Assembly (NCBI RefSeq): GCF_000186865.1
Contig: NW_008705568.1
Span: forward strand, 893,513 to 957,512
Source of the DNA: Aureococcus anophagefferens
Taxonomy: Eukaryota > Sar > Pelagophyceae > Pelagomonadales > Pelagomonadaceae
Reading direction: 5' to 3'
DNA: 64,000 bases
Both the position numbers and the translations under genes were made by a program. Below are positions 40,284-50,078 of this stretch, in pieces. Position 1 is the first letter of the stretch. Each line of letters begins with the position of its first letter. Below the pieces are notes generated by a model. It was given only the letters and a program-made list of their open reading frames with translations, ran no database searches and was not told the origin of the DNA.

Positions 40284-41858
40284 TTACTCGTCGGTGCGCG
40301 AGACGTCGAGCGCGTGGGAGATGCCGTTGAGGAGGCAGAAGGAGCCGACGATCTGGGTCGTGCGGATGAGGAGCCCCGCGGGGAGGAAGAGCGCGAGCGC
40401 GTTCGCGAGGACCGACGCCTGGGCCGGCGGCAGGTTCGCGGGGAGGCGGTTCGCCCGGGCGTTGGCGACGAGGTTGCGCCAGTGGTCGCCGTAACTCCTC
40501 CCCGGCTCGAGCATCGCGAGCGTCGAGAGGTTGTGCGGCACGTGGCTGAAGTAGCCCGCGACGACCCCCGCCCCTACCGAGCCGAGCGCGTTGCGCGCGA
40601 GCTTGGAATTGGCGACGTCGCGGGGCACGCGCTCCTCGCAGTAGTCCGCCAAATTGTTGAGGCCCAGGCCGAAGATCACTTCCCGGCCGCAGCGGAACGT
40701 CGCGCCGCGCGCCGCGCGCCGCAGGAGGGGCTCCGGGTTCGCGTACTCGGCGTTGCAGGCCTCGAGGATGGACGACACGGGCGTCATGAGGACGCCGGGC
40801 AGGAGCGCGGGGATGAGACTCTCGTAGGCGTGCGTCTCGCGGTCGTCCGATCGAAGCGCGTCGTCGAAGGCCTGGCGCAACAGCTTGAAGCCGTTGATGT
40901 AGAGCATGCGCGTCGGGATCTGCACCGTCATGTTCGGGAACATGGTCGCGGGCGCGTCCGCGACGGTCGACACCGTCGAGTTCAGCAGCGTGTTGAGCAT
41001 CGCGCGGTAGTAGGACTCGAACGCGGCCGCGACGGACACGGCCGCGACGTTGACGCGCTTCGGGGGCTGCTCGAAGAGGGGCAGGGGCTCGTAGGTCTCG
41101 GACATGCGGAAGATCTCCGCGCAGAGGCCCGCGATGACGCCCGGCCCGTGCTGGCGCAGCGCCGCGTCGACGTCGGCGCCGTCGAGGCGGTACGCGACGC
41201 CGTGGGAGACGGCCGTCGTCGTCGCGAAGGCCGGCAGGCGCTCAACCACATGAAGCGTGCCGAAGGAATTGACGCCGTAGTAGCGCAGCGACCCCAGCGC
41301 GCACTCGTGGCACGCTTTCACGACCGCGGCGCGGACCAAACCCCGCGACTTTTCGCCCAGCGCCTCGCCCGCGCGCTCGACGACGAAGTTGTCGCGCACG
41401 CCGCCGCTCCGCGTCGCCGTGTTCTCGACCTTGCGCACCGAGAGGCCGCAGGAGTAGAGCGCCTTGGACACCGCGGCCAATAACCCGTCGACGTCGGGCC
41501 CGACGACGGACACCGTCGCGGACCCGTCGGGCCCGCCGGCGACGGCGACGGCGAAGTCGGGCACGTCGCCCATGCCCCGCGGGCCCTCGTCGACGCGCAG
41601 TTTCGCCGTCGCCTCGCGGCGCTCGCGGACCACGGAGCCGCGCGTGACGACGTACATGGACGTCTGCGGCTCGTCCTGCAGCGCGCCCAGGCGCTCGCCG
41701 GGCCGGAAGGGCACGCGCTCCATGCGCCCCGCGACCTTCGCCACGGCGCGCGGGTCCACGTTCTGGAAGAGGCAGGTCTGGGCGAGCTTCTTCGCCACGG
41801 CCCGCCGCTCCGCCGCCTCCTCCTCGGCGTTTTGGGGGACGGCGAAGCGCTTGAACAT
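40284..41858 (-). CDS. Fusion of cNMP-binding-like segment, ACT domain and carrier-like membrane domain
   Basis: A 524-residue protein. Residues 25-80 (CLFQNVDPRAVAKVAGRMERV, then FRPGERLG and MYVVTRGSVV) read as the first half of a cyclic-nucleotide-binding domain. Residues 105-155 (VSVVGPDVDGLLAAVSKALYSCGLSVRKVENTA) form an ACT domain, which binds amino acids. The C-terminal 270 residues have hydrophobic helices with glycine/proline motifs (LIPALLPGVLMTPVSSILEA, SVGAGVVAGYFSHVPHNLSTLAML) loosely like mitochondrial carrier repeats. If real, this would be a ligand-gated transporter, which is inference only. Confidence 0.65.
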   Translation of the reverse strand: MFKRFAVPQNAEEEAAERRAVAKKLAQTCLFQNVDPRAVAKVAGRMERVPFRPGERLGALQDEPQTSMYVVTRGSVVRERREATAKLRVDEGPRGMGDVPDFAVAVAGGPDGSATVSVVGPDVDGLLAAVSKALYSCGLSVRKVENTATRSGGVRDNFVVERAGEALGEKSRGLVRAAVVKACHECALGSLRYYGVNSFGTLHVVERLPAFATTTAVSHGVAYRLDGADVDAALRQHGPGVIAGLCAEIFRMSETYEPLPLFEQPPKRVNVAAVSVAAAFESYYRAMLNTLLNSTVSTVADAPATMFPNMTVQIPTRMLYINGFKLLRQAFDDALRSDDRETHAYESLIPALLPGVLMTPVSSILEACNAEYANPEPLLRRAARGATFRCGREVIFGLGLNNLADYCEERVPRDVANSKLARNALGSVGAGVVAGYFSHVPHNLSTLAMLEPGRSYGDHWRNLVANARANRLPANLPPAQASVLANALALFLPAGLLIRTTQIVGSFCLLNGISHALDVSRTDE

Positions 41859-42809
41859 GGCGGCTTTTTGCGTCGGTCTTTTTGCGCGTGTGGATGTGCG
41901 GTGATGATGGCCGGTGCGGAATGGGTGCTCGGATGCAGTGCGATCTTTGCTACTGCTGTGCGAGAGTGCCGAGCTCGATGTCCATGCCACCGCGAAGTTC
42001 AAATGCTTTTGTCTTTGCAGCGATGTTGATGTCGACGACGGCAATGAGCTGCGAAGGCGAAGAAGGCCAGCGAGGGGCCCCTGCGCGACGATGCGTGCCG
42101 CGGTCCCCGGCCACGTCCCCGGCCCGTGCCCGGGGCCCCGTGCCGGGCCCGTGCCGGGCCTCCCCGGCCCGTGCCCGGCCCGTGCCCGGGGCCCGTGCCG
42201 AGTGCCGGGCCCGTGCCGGGCCGCGCCGCACGGCGTGGCCCGTGCCCGGCCCGTGCCCGGGGGCCCGTGCCGAGTGCCGTGCCGCGTGCCGGGCCCGTGC
42301 CGGGCCGCGTGCCCGGAGCGCATTTACCGTGCCGGAACCCCCGTGCCCGCCGTCCCCGGCCCCCGTCCCGGGGCCGGACCGTCGTGCAGGGGCCCGTCCA
42401 GCGTGCGCGTGCGCCCTAACTTCGATCCGTCGTCCTCTTCGGCGCTCGGGTTTGAGTCGCTCTCCCATCATCGTGGTCGCGCCGCGCGGCGCGGCGGCGT
42501 TCGCCGCGTCGTCAAGGTCGGCGATGGCGCGACTCGGCTCCCTGGGCTACCCGCCTCCCTTCGAACGCTAGACCGGCCGCGTTGTAAAAGGGCAAACCGC
42601 TGGATCTGGACGTGATTTCAGCGCGGCAATTTTGGTGCAACTTTGGCATCAAGAAGGCTTCAAGAATCGATCTCGGCAAGAATCACAGGCTTCGATCTGG
42701 CATCGAGAACAGAGCGGCTTCGCGTCGGCCGACAGCGAACAAGCGGCTTCGCGGCCCGTCGACCGACAGCGAACAGAGCGGCTTCGCGGCCCGTGCCAAG
42801 CGTAACAGG
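41859..42809. other. Intergenic region with GC-rich minisatellite
   Basis: About 950 bp without an acceptable gene. Positions about 42105-42330 consist of imperfect repeats built from GTGCCGGGCC / GTGCCCGG units. Positions 42720-42800 hold two copies of GACAGCGAACA-GCGGCTTCGCGGCCCGT. The last 100 bp should hold the promoter of the small gene downstream. Confidence 0.7.
42105..42330. repeat. GTGCCGGGCC-type minisatellite
   Basis: Irregular tandem array of 10-14 bp units with consensus GTGCC(G/C)GGCCC; both strands appear open in several frames as a consequence. Confidence 0.85.
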
Positions 42810-43174
42810 ATGAAGTCAATCTGCTACCTTTTGCTCGCGTCCACCGCATCGGCCTGGGTGAAGCCCCAAATCTACACGAGCCCGCTGACCGTTCGCAGCG
42901 GCTTCTTCGATGGCTTCAAAATGCCGTCGCCGCCGACGCCCCCTCGAGCAGCGGCGGCGGCTACGTGCCAGAGGGTATGTCCGAAGCCGAGTACAACGCG
43001 GCCAAGAACGCCGACGCCGCGAAGCGCCAGGCGAGCCGGAGCAAGAAGCGCGGGAGTCAGATGACCTTGGACGACGCGAAACGCAACGGCGTGCGCCACT
43101 ACACGCAGCTCAAGGGCGACGCGGTGAACCTCGAGCCCAAGAAGAACTGGCTCAACCCCTTCGCCGACGAGTAG
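42810..43174 (+). CDS. Small plastid-targeted protein with one apparent frameshift
   Basis: Start MKSICYLLLASTASAWVKPQIY: a signal peptide with an ASA/W cleavage context typical of secondary-plastid import. The frame breaks at the AAAA run near 42920; adding one A restores SSSGGGYVPEGMSEAEYNAAKN and the stop at 43172-43174, giving 121 residues. The mature part is short, basic in the middle (KRQASRSKKRGSQMTLDDAKRNG) and ends LEPKKNWLNPFADE. Function unknown. Confidence 0.65.
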
Positions 43175-43319
43175 GCGCCCCGGAAAAGCCCGTCGCGCCG
43201 CGCGAAGCCGCGGAGCGTAGGCCGCGGAGCGTAAGCCGCGTGTGATGTCCTCGAGCTTCGGCGCGTCGGCCGCGTGTGATGTCTTCAAGCTTAGGGGGGC
43301 GGGGGGGTGCGATGTGTTC

Positions 43320-45007
43320 TCAGATGGCGCCGTGGGCGGCCATGACGTTGGCGACGCGGAGGAAGGAGGCGATGTTCGTGCCCTGGTGGAGGTCGCCGCG
43401 GACGTTGTACTCGTTGGCCGTGCGCTTCGCCTCCTCGAAGATGCGCTTCGCCTCCTCGTCGACGGCGTCGATGACGGCCTCCTTGTAGATGACGCGCTCC
43501 GACGACGTCGACGCGATGGCCGTGCCCGCGGCGAGCGACGCCTTGAAGGGCCCGTAGGCCATGCCGAGCTTCTTGTAGGCGCGGATGGCGCTCGGCGTCG
43601 AGGGCGCGTAGCCCGCGTCGACGACGGCGGCGCAGCCGTTGTCCGCGAGGCGCGCGGCGACGTCCGCGTCGATCTCGCCGCGGATCGTCGGGAAGACGAT
43701 GTCGCAGGGGATCGAGTAGATGTCCTCGGGCTCGTTGAACTTGGCCGTCGTCGACGCGATGATGTAGCGGCCGACGCGGGCGCCGCGCTCCGCCTTGATC
43801 GTCGAGATCTGCTCGAATTTCGTCGCCGCGATGCCGTCGGGCTCGTAGATGTGGCCGGACGTGTCGGAGAACGTCAGGGGCACCGCGCCCAGCGCCAGGA
43901 GCCGCTCGGCGACGGCCAACGCCACCTTGCCGGAGCCCGTGATGAGGCAGCGCTTGCCCGCGAGGGACTCGCCGCGCGACTCGACCAGGTGCTTCGCGAA
44001 GTGGACGGCCGAGTAGCCGAAGACCTCGGGGTGCGGCAGCGCGCCGCCCCACAAGATGCCCCGGCCGTGGCGCGCGTAGTGCTCCGTCGTGCGCTTGTAC
44101 TGGCCGTAGAGGTAGCCCACCTCCGCCGCGCCGACGTTGACGCCCATGGACGGCAGGTCGCGGTCCGGCCCGACGTACTTGGAGAGCTCCGTCATGAACG
44201 ACTGGCAGAAGCGCTGGATCTCGGACTCCGACGCGAGGCGCGGCTCGAAGTTGGACCCGCCGGCGGCGCCGCCGAGCCGCGCGCCCGTGAGCGCGTTGCC
44301 GAAGTTGCCGTCGAAGGCCATGGACTTGACGAGGTCCGCGTCGACGTGCGCGCCGAAGTGGAGGCCTGGGCGGGAAACGAGTGATTCAACGTCGCTTCAA
44401 CGTGAGTGTTCCGCGCGCGCGCGTCACGAGAAAAACATCCACGCGTCGAGACCGTTCCGAGAGACGACCGCTCGTCCAAAAATCAGCCAAAACGAGTGGA
44501 AAACGGCCGAGAATGGAGCCTTTGAAGTTGGGAATTTCGCTCTCTTTTGCTGCCCTGGTGGAGGCCGCCCTCGTAGGGCCCGAGCGTCGACGAGTACTGG
44601 ACGCGGAAGCCCCGGTTCGTGCGCGTGTTGCCGCTGTCGTCGATGTAGGACACGCGGAAGGAGATGAAGCGCTCCGGCTCGAGGAGGATCTTCGCGATCC
44701 ACGCGTAGCGCGGGCTCCGATCGAAGACGGGCGCGAGCGACTGCATGAAGCACCCGAACTGGTCGAGGTAGACGCCCTTGTTCCCGTCGCGCCGCTTCGA
44801 CTCGTTGACGAGCAGGTTCACGGCCTGCGTGCCCGTCTTGAAGAAGAGCTCCTCGCCGTGGACGCGCAGCAGGGCCTTGTTGCGCCACTGGCGCGGCTCC
44901 GTCATGGACTGGGACCCGTGGACGCCGCCGGCGGGCGTGAGGCGCGCCAGGCTACTCTGGCGCCGGCCGAGGGCCGACGTGACGCGGCGCAGCCGGGAGC
45001 CGAGCAT
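43320..45007 (-). CDS. Glutamate-dehydrogenase-like protein with substituted catalytic residues, two exons
   Basis: Exons 45007-44566 and 44365-43320 join to 496 codons. The fold is clearly that of hexameric glutamate dehydrogenase: GPYEGGLHF, GNALTGARLGGAAGGSNFEP, EVGYLYGQYKR, and a Rossmann domain with CLITGSGKVALAVAERLL. But the key residues are changed: lysine to glutamate in PY(K)GGL, arginine to histidine after it, lysine to alanine in GGA(K)GGS, lysine to glycine in the helix between, and aspartate to glycine in the PAGD-type segment (PSMGVNVG). It is therefore unlikely to deaminate glutamate. The N-terminus (MLGSRLRRVTSALGRRQSSL) looks mitochondrial. The intron is a type A introner reversed relative to the gene. 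Confidence 0.85.
44366..44565 (+). mobile_element. Introner type A, copy 6 (GDH-like gene)
   Basis: A 200 bp intron of a minus-strand gene; the element itself reads forward on the plus strand. In gene orientation target copies GCCTCCAC are exact on both sides (complement at 44558-44565 and 44358-44365). GC-AG. Splicing joins GPYEGGL to HFGAHVD, a conserved GDH segment, which confirms the boundaries. Phase 1. Confidence 0.95.
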
Positions 45008-45126
45008 GCCGACGGCTTTGGTCTGGAATTCTCAGCCCACCCTGGCTCAGCCTCACTTGCCGCTGCCGCTTCCGCTTCAAGTTGAAGTGTTCTTGCATCG
45101 ACGTTGCCGCAGAAGGATCGCAGAGT

Positions 45127-46365
45127 TTACGCGGTGTAGCGCGGCGTGCGGGGCTCGGCGATGGGCGCGCCGTCGTCGAGGCGGTGGAACATGGGCTTGA
45201 AGCGGCTCCGCGGGTTCGCGAAGGCCGGCGACGCGTGGACCGCGTCGCGGCCCGCGGCGCGCGCGGCGGCGCCGAGCTGCGGCCCGACGATCTTCCGCGT
45301 CACGACCCGGCGCCGCGGCGACGGCGGGCCGAACATGCCCGTCTCGTAGGCGCCCGTCGCCGGCGACTGCAGCGGCCGCCGGAACCGCGCGTGCTCGAAG
45401 TCGTGCGCCGACAGCACGAGCGGGTCGGGGTTCCCCTCGAGGAACTGGGACGGCCCGCGGTCGGCGTCGGTCCGGTGGCGCACCTCGCAGCAGTGCACGT
45501 ACTGCTTCCGCGGCGCGCCCTCGGGCCGGCACCGCGCGAGCGACGCGGCGGTCGGCCGGTGGCTCTGCTCGTCGTCGGGCGCCGGCGACAGCGGCGCCGT
45601 CGCCGACGCCGGGTCCGTCCACGTGACCCGGTTCGTCGCCTTGTGCCAGAAGTAGAAGGCGCCCGACGCGTGGTCCCAGATGCGCTCCCAGGCGTCGTCG
45701 TCGTCGTGGAGGTGCGCGTCGAGGGGCCCGTCGTCCCAGCCGTCGCCGCCGGCGCCCCGCGGCGACGGCGACGCGTCCCGCGGCGACGGCGACGCGTCGG
45801 GCGGCGACGCGGGCCGCCGCCGCCGCGCCGCCGCGGGCGTCGCCGCCGACGGCGCGCTCGACGCCCGGGCCTCGCGCGCGGGCCTCGGCGGCGGCGTCGC
45901 GCGCGCCGCCGCCGGCGGCTCCGTCGCCGCGCGCTCGCGCCGCAGCGCGTCCGCGAGGCGCCGCATCTCCGCGAGCTCGCGCCGCGACAGCTCGAGCTGG
46001 CGCCGCGCCGCGCGGATGTCCTCGTCGACGCGCCGCTGCCGCGCGGACACGTCCGCGAGCGACGCCGCGAGGTCCGACGGCTCGCCGCCGCCGCCGCCGC
46101 TCGCCGACCGCCAGATGTCCGCCGCCGCCGCCTCGGAGACGACGCGCAGGAGGCGCGCGCCCGTCGCCGGGTGGCGCACGTTCACGTAGCCGCCGCCGTC
46201 CTCGAGCACGGCCCACTCCTCCGCGCCGACGACCAACACGTCGACGCAGCAGATGACGTCGTTGGGCCAGACGGCCGTGCCCGTGCGCGCGCCGTCGCTC
46301 GACGGCTGGGACCGCACGCCCACGGGCCGGCTCTCGGCGCCGCTCGCGTAGTGCAGGTAGTACAT
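45127..46365 (-). CDS. WW-domain protein with coiled coil
   Basis: A 412-residue protein. The WW domain (AWERIWDHASGAFYFWHKATNRVTWTDPAS, about residues 225-255) has both tryptophans and the proline; such domains bind proline-rich ligands. N-terminal of it are a basic-acidic coiled coil (RRVDEDIRAARRQLELSRRELAEMRRLADAL) and a low-complexity proline/alanine segment with repeated DASPSPR units. The first 75 residues form a beta-rich block (VICCVDVLVVGAEEWAVLEDGGGYVNVRHPATGARLLRV) of unknown family. Function unknown. Confidence 0.78.
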   Translation of the reverse strand: MYYLHYASGAESRPVGVRSQPSSDGARTGTAVWPNDVICCVDVLVVGAEEWAVLEDGGGYVNVRHPATGARLLRVVSEAAAADIWRSASGGGGGEPSDLAASLADVSARQRRVDEDIRAARRQLELSRRELAEMRRLADALRRERAATEPPAAARATPPPRPAREARASSAPSAATPAAARRRRPASPPDASPSPRDASPSPRGAGGDGWDDGPLDAHLHDDDDAWERIWDHASGAFYFWHKATNRVTWTDPASATAPLSPAPDDEQSHRPTAASLARCRPEGAPRKQYVHCCEVRHRTDADRGPSQFLEGNPDPLVLSAHDFEHARFRRPLQSPATGAYETGMFGPPSPRRRVVTRKIVGPQLGAAARAAGRDAVHASPAFANPRSRFKPMFHRLDDGAPIAEPRTPRYTA

Positions 46366-46669
46366 CGTGTAGACTGTTATTGAATGCCACTCATGCCTAC
46401 CCAGCGCCTCTTGCCACAGCAGAACCGGCCTAAGTTTGCTTCATGTTGCACATCAAGCCGGATGTGGTGGCGGCTCGAGTGGCTCACTTGGCGGCTCGGC
46501 CCCGGCTCGGAGATCCCATTCGCTCCGAGCCGCACCGAGTCTCGCACCCACAACCCCGCGGGACCCCGCGGCCGCGAACCGCTTACTCGTGGCTTACGCT
46601 ACACCAAGTGACCTCGACACCGCCGCTCACGCCGTGTGTGGGGAACCTTAGCCTCGACCGGCCGCCCCC
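46366..46669. other. Intergenic spacer
   Basis: About 300 bp between the start of the WW gene and the stop of the EGF-like gene. It is unremarkable; I see no gene, RNA or repeat. Confidence 0.5.
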
Positions 46670-47533
46670 CTACATGGCCAGCGCCGAGCTCAGCGTGCAG
46701 TCGTGGCCGTAGGCGCCCGTCCAGCAGTTGCACTCGCCGGTCTCGTGGTCGCAGGAGCCGCGGTCCGCGCAGTCGACGTGGCAGAGGTTGCCCGCGCGGC
46801 CGACGCCGTAGCCCCCCGCCGCCGTGACGTTGGTGCAGTTCGTCTCGTCGGCGCGCGTCATGGGGTTGTCCCCCGACGGGCAGCGGCGGAGCGAGCAGGA
46901 TGGCCCGAACCACTCGGGCTGCTGGGTCTGGCCGCTGCCGAGGCCGACGCCCCAGGACGAGTCGCAGACGCAGCCGTAGACCATGTCCTGGTCCCAGCGC
47001 GTCGTCTCCTCGTCGCCGGCGTACGTCGTCTTCGCGGACAGCGGCAGCGCGTCGGACAGCGTCGCCATCTTCTTGATGGACACGCAGCGGCCGTGGCCGG
47101 AGCAGTCGTTGAGGCAGTCGCGCCGCTGGCACTTGTCCCCCGAGAAGCCGCTGTAGCACTGGCAGATGCCCGTGGCCCGGTTGCACGTGCCCTTGTTGCT
47201 GCACTCCGCGGCGGCGTGCGCGACGTACGCGGCCGTGGGCACGTCCGTCCACGCGGGGCCGCCCGGGCACGTGCGGCCGCTGCAGTCGTGGAGCTTGTAG
47301 ACGGCGACGTCCGACGCCGCGCCCCAGCCCTCGTAGCAGTCGCAGCTGTCCGTCTTCGTCTGGCAGGTGCCGTGGCCGTTGCAGTAGTTCATGTCCACGC
47401 AGTCGCCGGCGTTTGTGAGTGTGGGGAGCAGGGCCGGGCGGAGGAACAGGGACAGCGCCGCCGCGGCGCCGCGGCCGACGAGGCCCGAGTCGACGCCGCG
47501 GAGGAGCAGCAGCAGGAGGACGGGCCGCTCCAT
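46670..47533 (-). CDS. Secreted EGF-like repeat protein
   Basis: A 287-residue protein with a strong signal peptide (RPVLLLLLLRG...). Cysteine-rich EGF/tenascin-like modules follow: CNGHGTCQTKTDSCDCYEGWG, CSNKGTCNRATGICQCYSGFSG, CSGHGRCVSIKK, CVCDSSWG and CADRGSCDHETGECNCWTG. Such modules occur in extracellular adhesion or surface proteins of many stramenopiles. No transmembrane segment follows, so it is probably secreted or periplasmic. Confidence 0.85.
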   Translation of the reverse strand: MERPVLLLLLLRGVDSGLVGRGAAAALSLFLRPALLPTLTNAGDCVDMNYCNGHGTCQTKTDSCDCYEGWGAASDVAVYKLHDCSGRTCPGGPAWTDVPTAAYVAHAAAECSNKGTCNRATGICQCYSGFSGDKCQRRDCLNDCSGHGRCVSIKKMATLSDALPLSAKTTYAGDEETTRWDQDMVYGCVCDSSWGVGLGSGQTQQPEWFGPSCSLRRCPSGDNPMTRADETNCTNVTAAGGYGVGRAGNLCHVDCADRGSCDHETGECNCWTGAYGHDCTLSSALAM

Positions 47534-47590
47534 CGTCCTCGTTCAGCGGCACTTGGGGCACGAGGTCGGGGCTGCCCCGATGGTGTCGTT

Positions 47591-47641
47591 GTACCCTAGT
47601 ACAAGGGGATACTTGAAGATCCCCTTGCCTAGTATCGGGTT
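47591..47641. repeat. Imperfect inverted repeat (hairpin)
   Basis: AAGGGGAT at 47603-47610 pairs with ATCCCCTT at 47619-47626; the arms extend outward through CTAGTAC / GCCTAG. It lies between the divergent EGF-like and SGNH genes. It could be a small inverted-repeat element or a transcriptional structure. Confidence 0.55.
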
Positions 47642-47733
47642 TGTTGATGAATGCAGCAATGTCAACAATGCGATCTGCTATGGAAGAATGAGGATCGCCG
47701 CATGGTGCTGAGACGCCGCTCGGGTTGCGCCGC

Positions 47734-49949
47734 ATGGGTCTGAGACGGCACCTGGCGGCCCTCGCGCTCGTCGGCGCCGCCGACGCCGCCGTGCGCGTCG
47801 CGTGCCTCGGCGACTCCATCACCAAGGGCGGCCACGGCAGCGACGAGGACGACGACGACCACGCGGACTCCTACCCCGAGTTCCTCGGTGCGCTCCTCGG
47901 CGACGGCTACGACGTGCGCAACTACGGCTCGAGCGGCAAGACGGCCGCGGACTACGGCACGGACGAGTCCAACCCCTACCGCGAGACGTCGAATTGGGAC
48001 GACGCCTTGGACGACGGCTTCGACATCGCCGTGGTCATGCTCGGCACGAACGACGCGAAGCGGGACAACTGGGACCGCGACACCTTCGTCGCGCAGTACG
48101 GCGCGTTGCTGGCGGAGACGAAGGCGAGGGCCGCGGCGCTCGTCGCGCTGCTGCCCGTGCCCTACGTGCCGGGCGACGAGTTCTCGGCCTCCGGCAAATG
48201 GGGCGACGATCCGTCGGTCATGAACGAGGCGCTGCCGGCGGCGACGCTCGACGCCTTCGAGGAGGACGGCGCGGCGCCGGACGTCGTCGTGAGCCTCTGG
48301 GACGCCTTCGGCGGCGACGACCCCGACCTGTCGCTCTACGACGACGCGATCCATCCGAACCAGAAGGGCTACGAGAGAATCGCGGAAACGGTCTACGCCG
48401 AGGGGCTCCTGGCCGTGGCCGCGGGGGCCCCGACCTACCAGCCGTCCACGTACGGGCCGAGCTACGCGCCGAGTTACGCGCCCACGCGGCGGCCGACGAC
48501 GGCGCGGCCGACGCGCGCGCCGTCGACGCAGCCGCCCTCGCCGGCGCCGTCGTCGCCCGCGCCGTCGACGCTCGCGCCCTCGAGAAAGCCGACGACGGCC
48601 GCGCCGTCCGCGACGCCGTCGACGGCCGCGCCGTCCTACCTGACGCCGCCGCCGACGGCGCCGCCGTCGACGATCGCGCCGTCTTCAGCGAGGCCGTCCT
48701 CGAGACCCTCGTCCGCGGCGCCGTCCGCGGCGCCCTCCACGGCGGCGCCGTCCGCGGCGCCCTCCACGGCGGCGCCGTCCGCGGCGCCCTCCACGGCGAC
48801 GCCGTCCCTCGCGCCGGTCCCGGCGCCGAGCGCTCCGCCGTCCTCGCCTGTGCCGAAACCAAATCTTCAACCCGACTTCAATGTGAGCGCATTCGAATTT
48901 TGACACAAGCTCTTCAGCTGGGCTTCGAGAACTCGACGAGAGCGATCGATCCGTCCAAAAATCAGCCGAATCGACTTCGATTTGATCGAGCTAGAGAATT
49001 CTGAAGTTTGGTCAGGACCCCCCAAACCAGTGGTTGGTTTCGGCACAGGTCCGCGCGGCCATCCACCGCGCGGCCGTCCGCCTCGCCGTCGCCCGCGCCG
49101 TCGCCCTCGCCGTCCGCGAACCCGTCGCCGCGGCCGTCGGCGCCGCCGTCGCCGCCGCCGTCGCCGCGGCCGTCGGCGGCGCCGTCGCGGCCGCCGTCGC
49201 CCGCGCCGTCGCCGCCGCCGTCGCCGCCGCCGTCGCTGACACCATCCGCGACACCATCACGACCGCCGTCGCCCGCGCCGTCAGCATCGCCGACGCCGCC
49301 GCGCGAGGAATCAGCGAGCGGCGCCACGAACGCGGCGTCGCTCGGCGTCGTCGCGGTCGCGGTCGCCGCGGCGATTCTAGGCGCGGCGCTCTGCGCCGCC
49401 TGCGCGCGCCGGCGCCGGGACGACTCGAAAGCGCCGCCGAAGCGCTGGGAGGACGTGACGACGGCGTCGTCGCCGACGAAGAACCGGCTCCTCGGGACGC
49501 CGAACGCGTGGCGCAAGCTCTTCAGCCCGTCGCCGAGGTCGAAGCGCGACTCCTGGGAGGAGACGGCGGCGGCCCTCGCGTCGCTCGACGACGCGAAGAT
49601 CTGCCTCCAGTTCGACCCGGACGAGGAGGAGCCAGGGACGCCGTCGGCGACGCGCGCGTTCCTGCGGGAGGTCATGTCGACTCCGCTGGCGAGCCCGCGG
49701 CGCGAGCGCGCGCTGACGCCGGAGGAGTACCTCGAGCAGAGCCTCAGCGGCGGCCTCGAAGACGACGCGTCCGACGGCGACGTCGAGCTCGTCGACGGGG
49801 GCCTCGGCGACGACGCGTCCGACGGCGAGGTCGAGCTCGTCCGCGTCGACGAGAAGCCGCGGGCCGTCGACGTCGACGTCGGCGACGACTTCCCCGACCG
49901 CGCGCCCACGGACTCGCCGGACACGGTCATCCACGATAGGGCGGGGTAG
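47734..49949 (+). CDS. SGNH hydrolase with long Pro/Ser-rich stalk, membrane anchor and cytoplasmic tail, two exons
   Basis: Exons 47734-48839 and 49049-49949 join to 669 codons. A signal peptide (HLAALALVGAADA) precedes an SGNH esterase domain with GDSITKG (nucleophile serine), GTND and DDAIHPN (catalytic aspartate-histidine). From about residue 240 a low-complexity stalk of APSxAPSTAAPS and PSPPPSPAPS units runs on both sides of the intron; it ends in a transmembrane segment (LGVVAVAVAAAILGAALCAACARRRR). An acidic tail of about 190 residues follows. This is the plan of a cell-surface enzyme raised on a stalk. The start is the ATG at 47734; the frame upstream only has non-ATG codons. Confidence 0.88.
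48840..49048 (+). mobile_element. Introner type B, copy 3 (SGNH gene)
   Basis: A 209 bp GT-AG intron. Target copies GTCCTCGC and GTCCGCGC match at 7 of 8. The terminal inverted repeats are perfect over 13 bp (CTGTGCCGAAACC / GGTTTCGGCACAG). The type B core TCTTCAACCCGACTTCAATG is intact. Phase 2. Confidence 0.92.
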
Positions 49950-50036
49950 GGTTTAACGTTTGTACATATTCAACGACTTCCCCGACCGCGCGCCCGCGGA
50001 CTCGCCGGACACGGTCATCCACGATGAGGCGGCGCA
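49886..50036. repeat. Direct repeat of the SGNH gene 3' end
   Basis: CGACTTCCCCGACCGCGCGCCC to CGGTCATCCACGAT occurs at about 49886-49937 and again at about 49974-50025 (offset 88 bp), with one or two differences. The second copy lies past the stop codon and includes a near copy of the last coding segment. Confidence 0.85.
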
Positions 50037-50078
50037 GGATTTGTATCGTCAAGGTGACGTCAACCAACTCACAGGGCA

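Noticed and set aside
42105..42330. CRISPR-like array
   Set aside because: Units are irregular, contiguous and without unique spacers; this is a minisatellite in a eukaryotic genome.
48460..49320. Pro/Ser-rich repeats of the SGNH gene as a separate structural protein
   Set aside because: They are in frame with the esterase domain and with the downstream membrane segment once the introner is removed.
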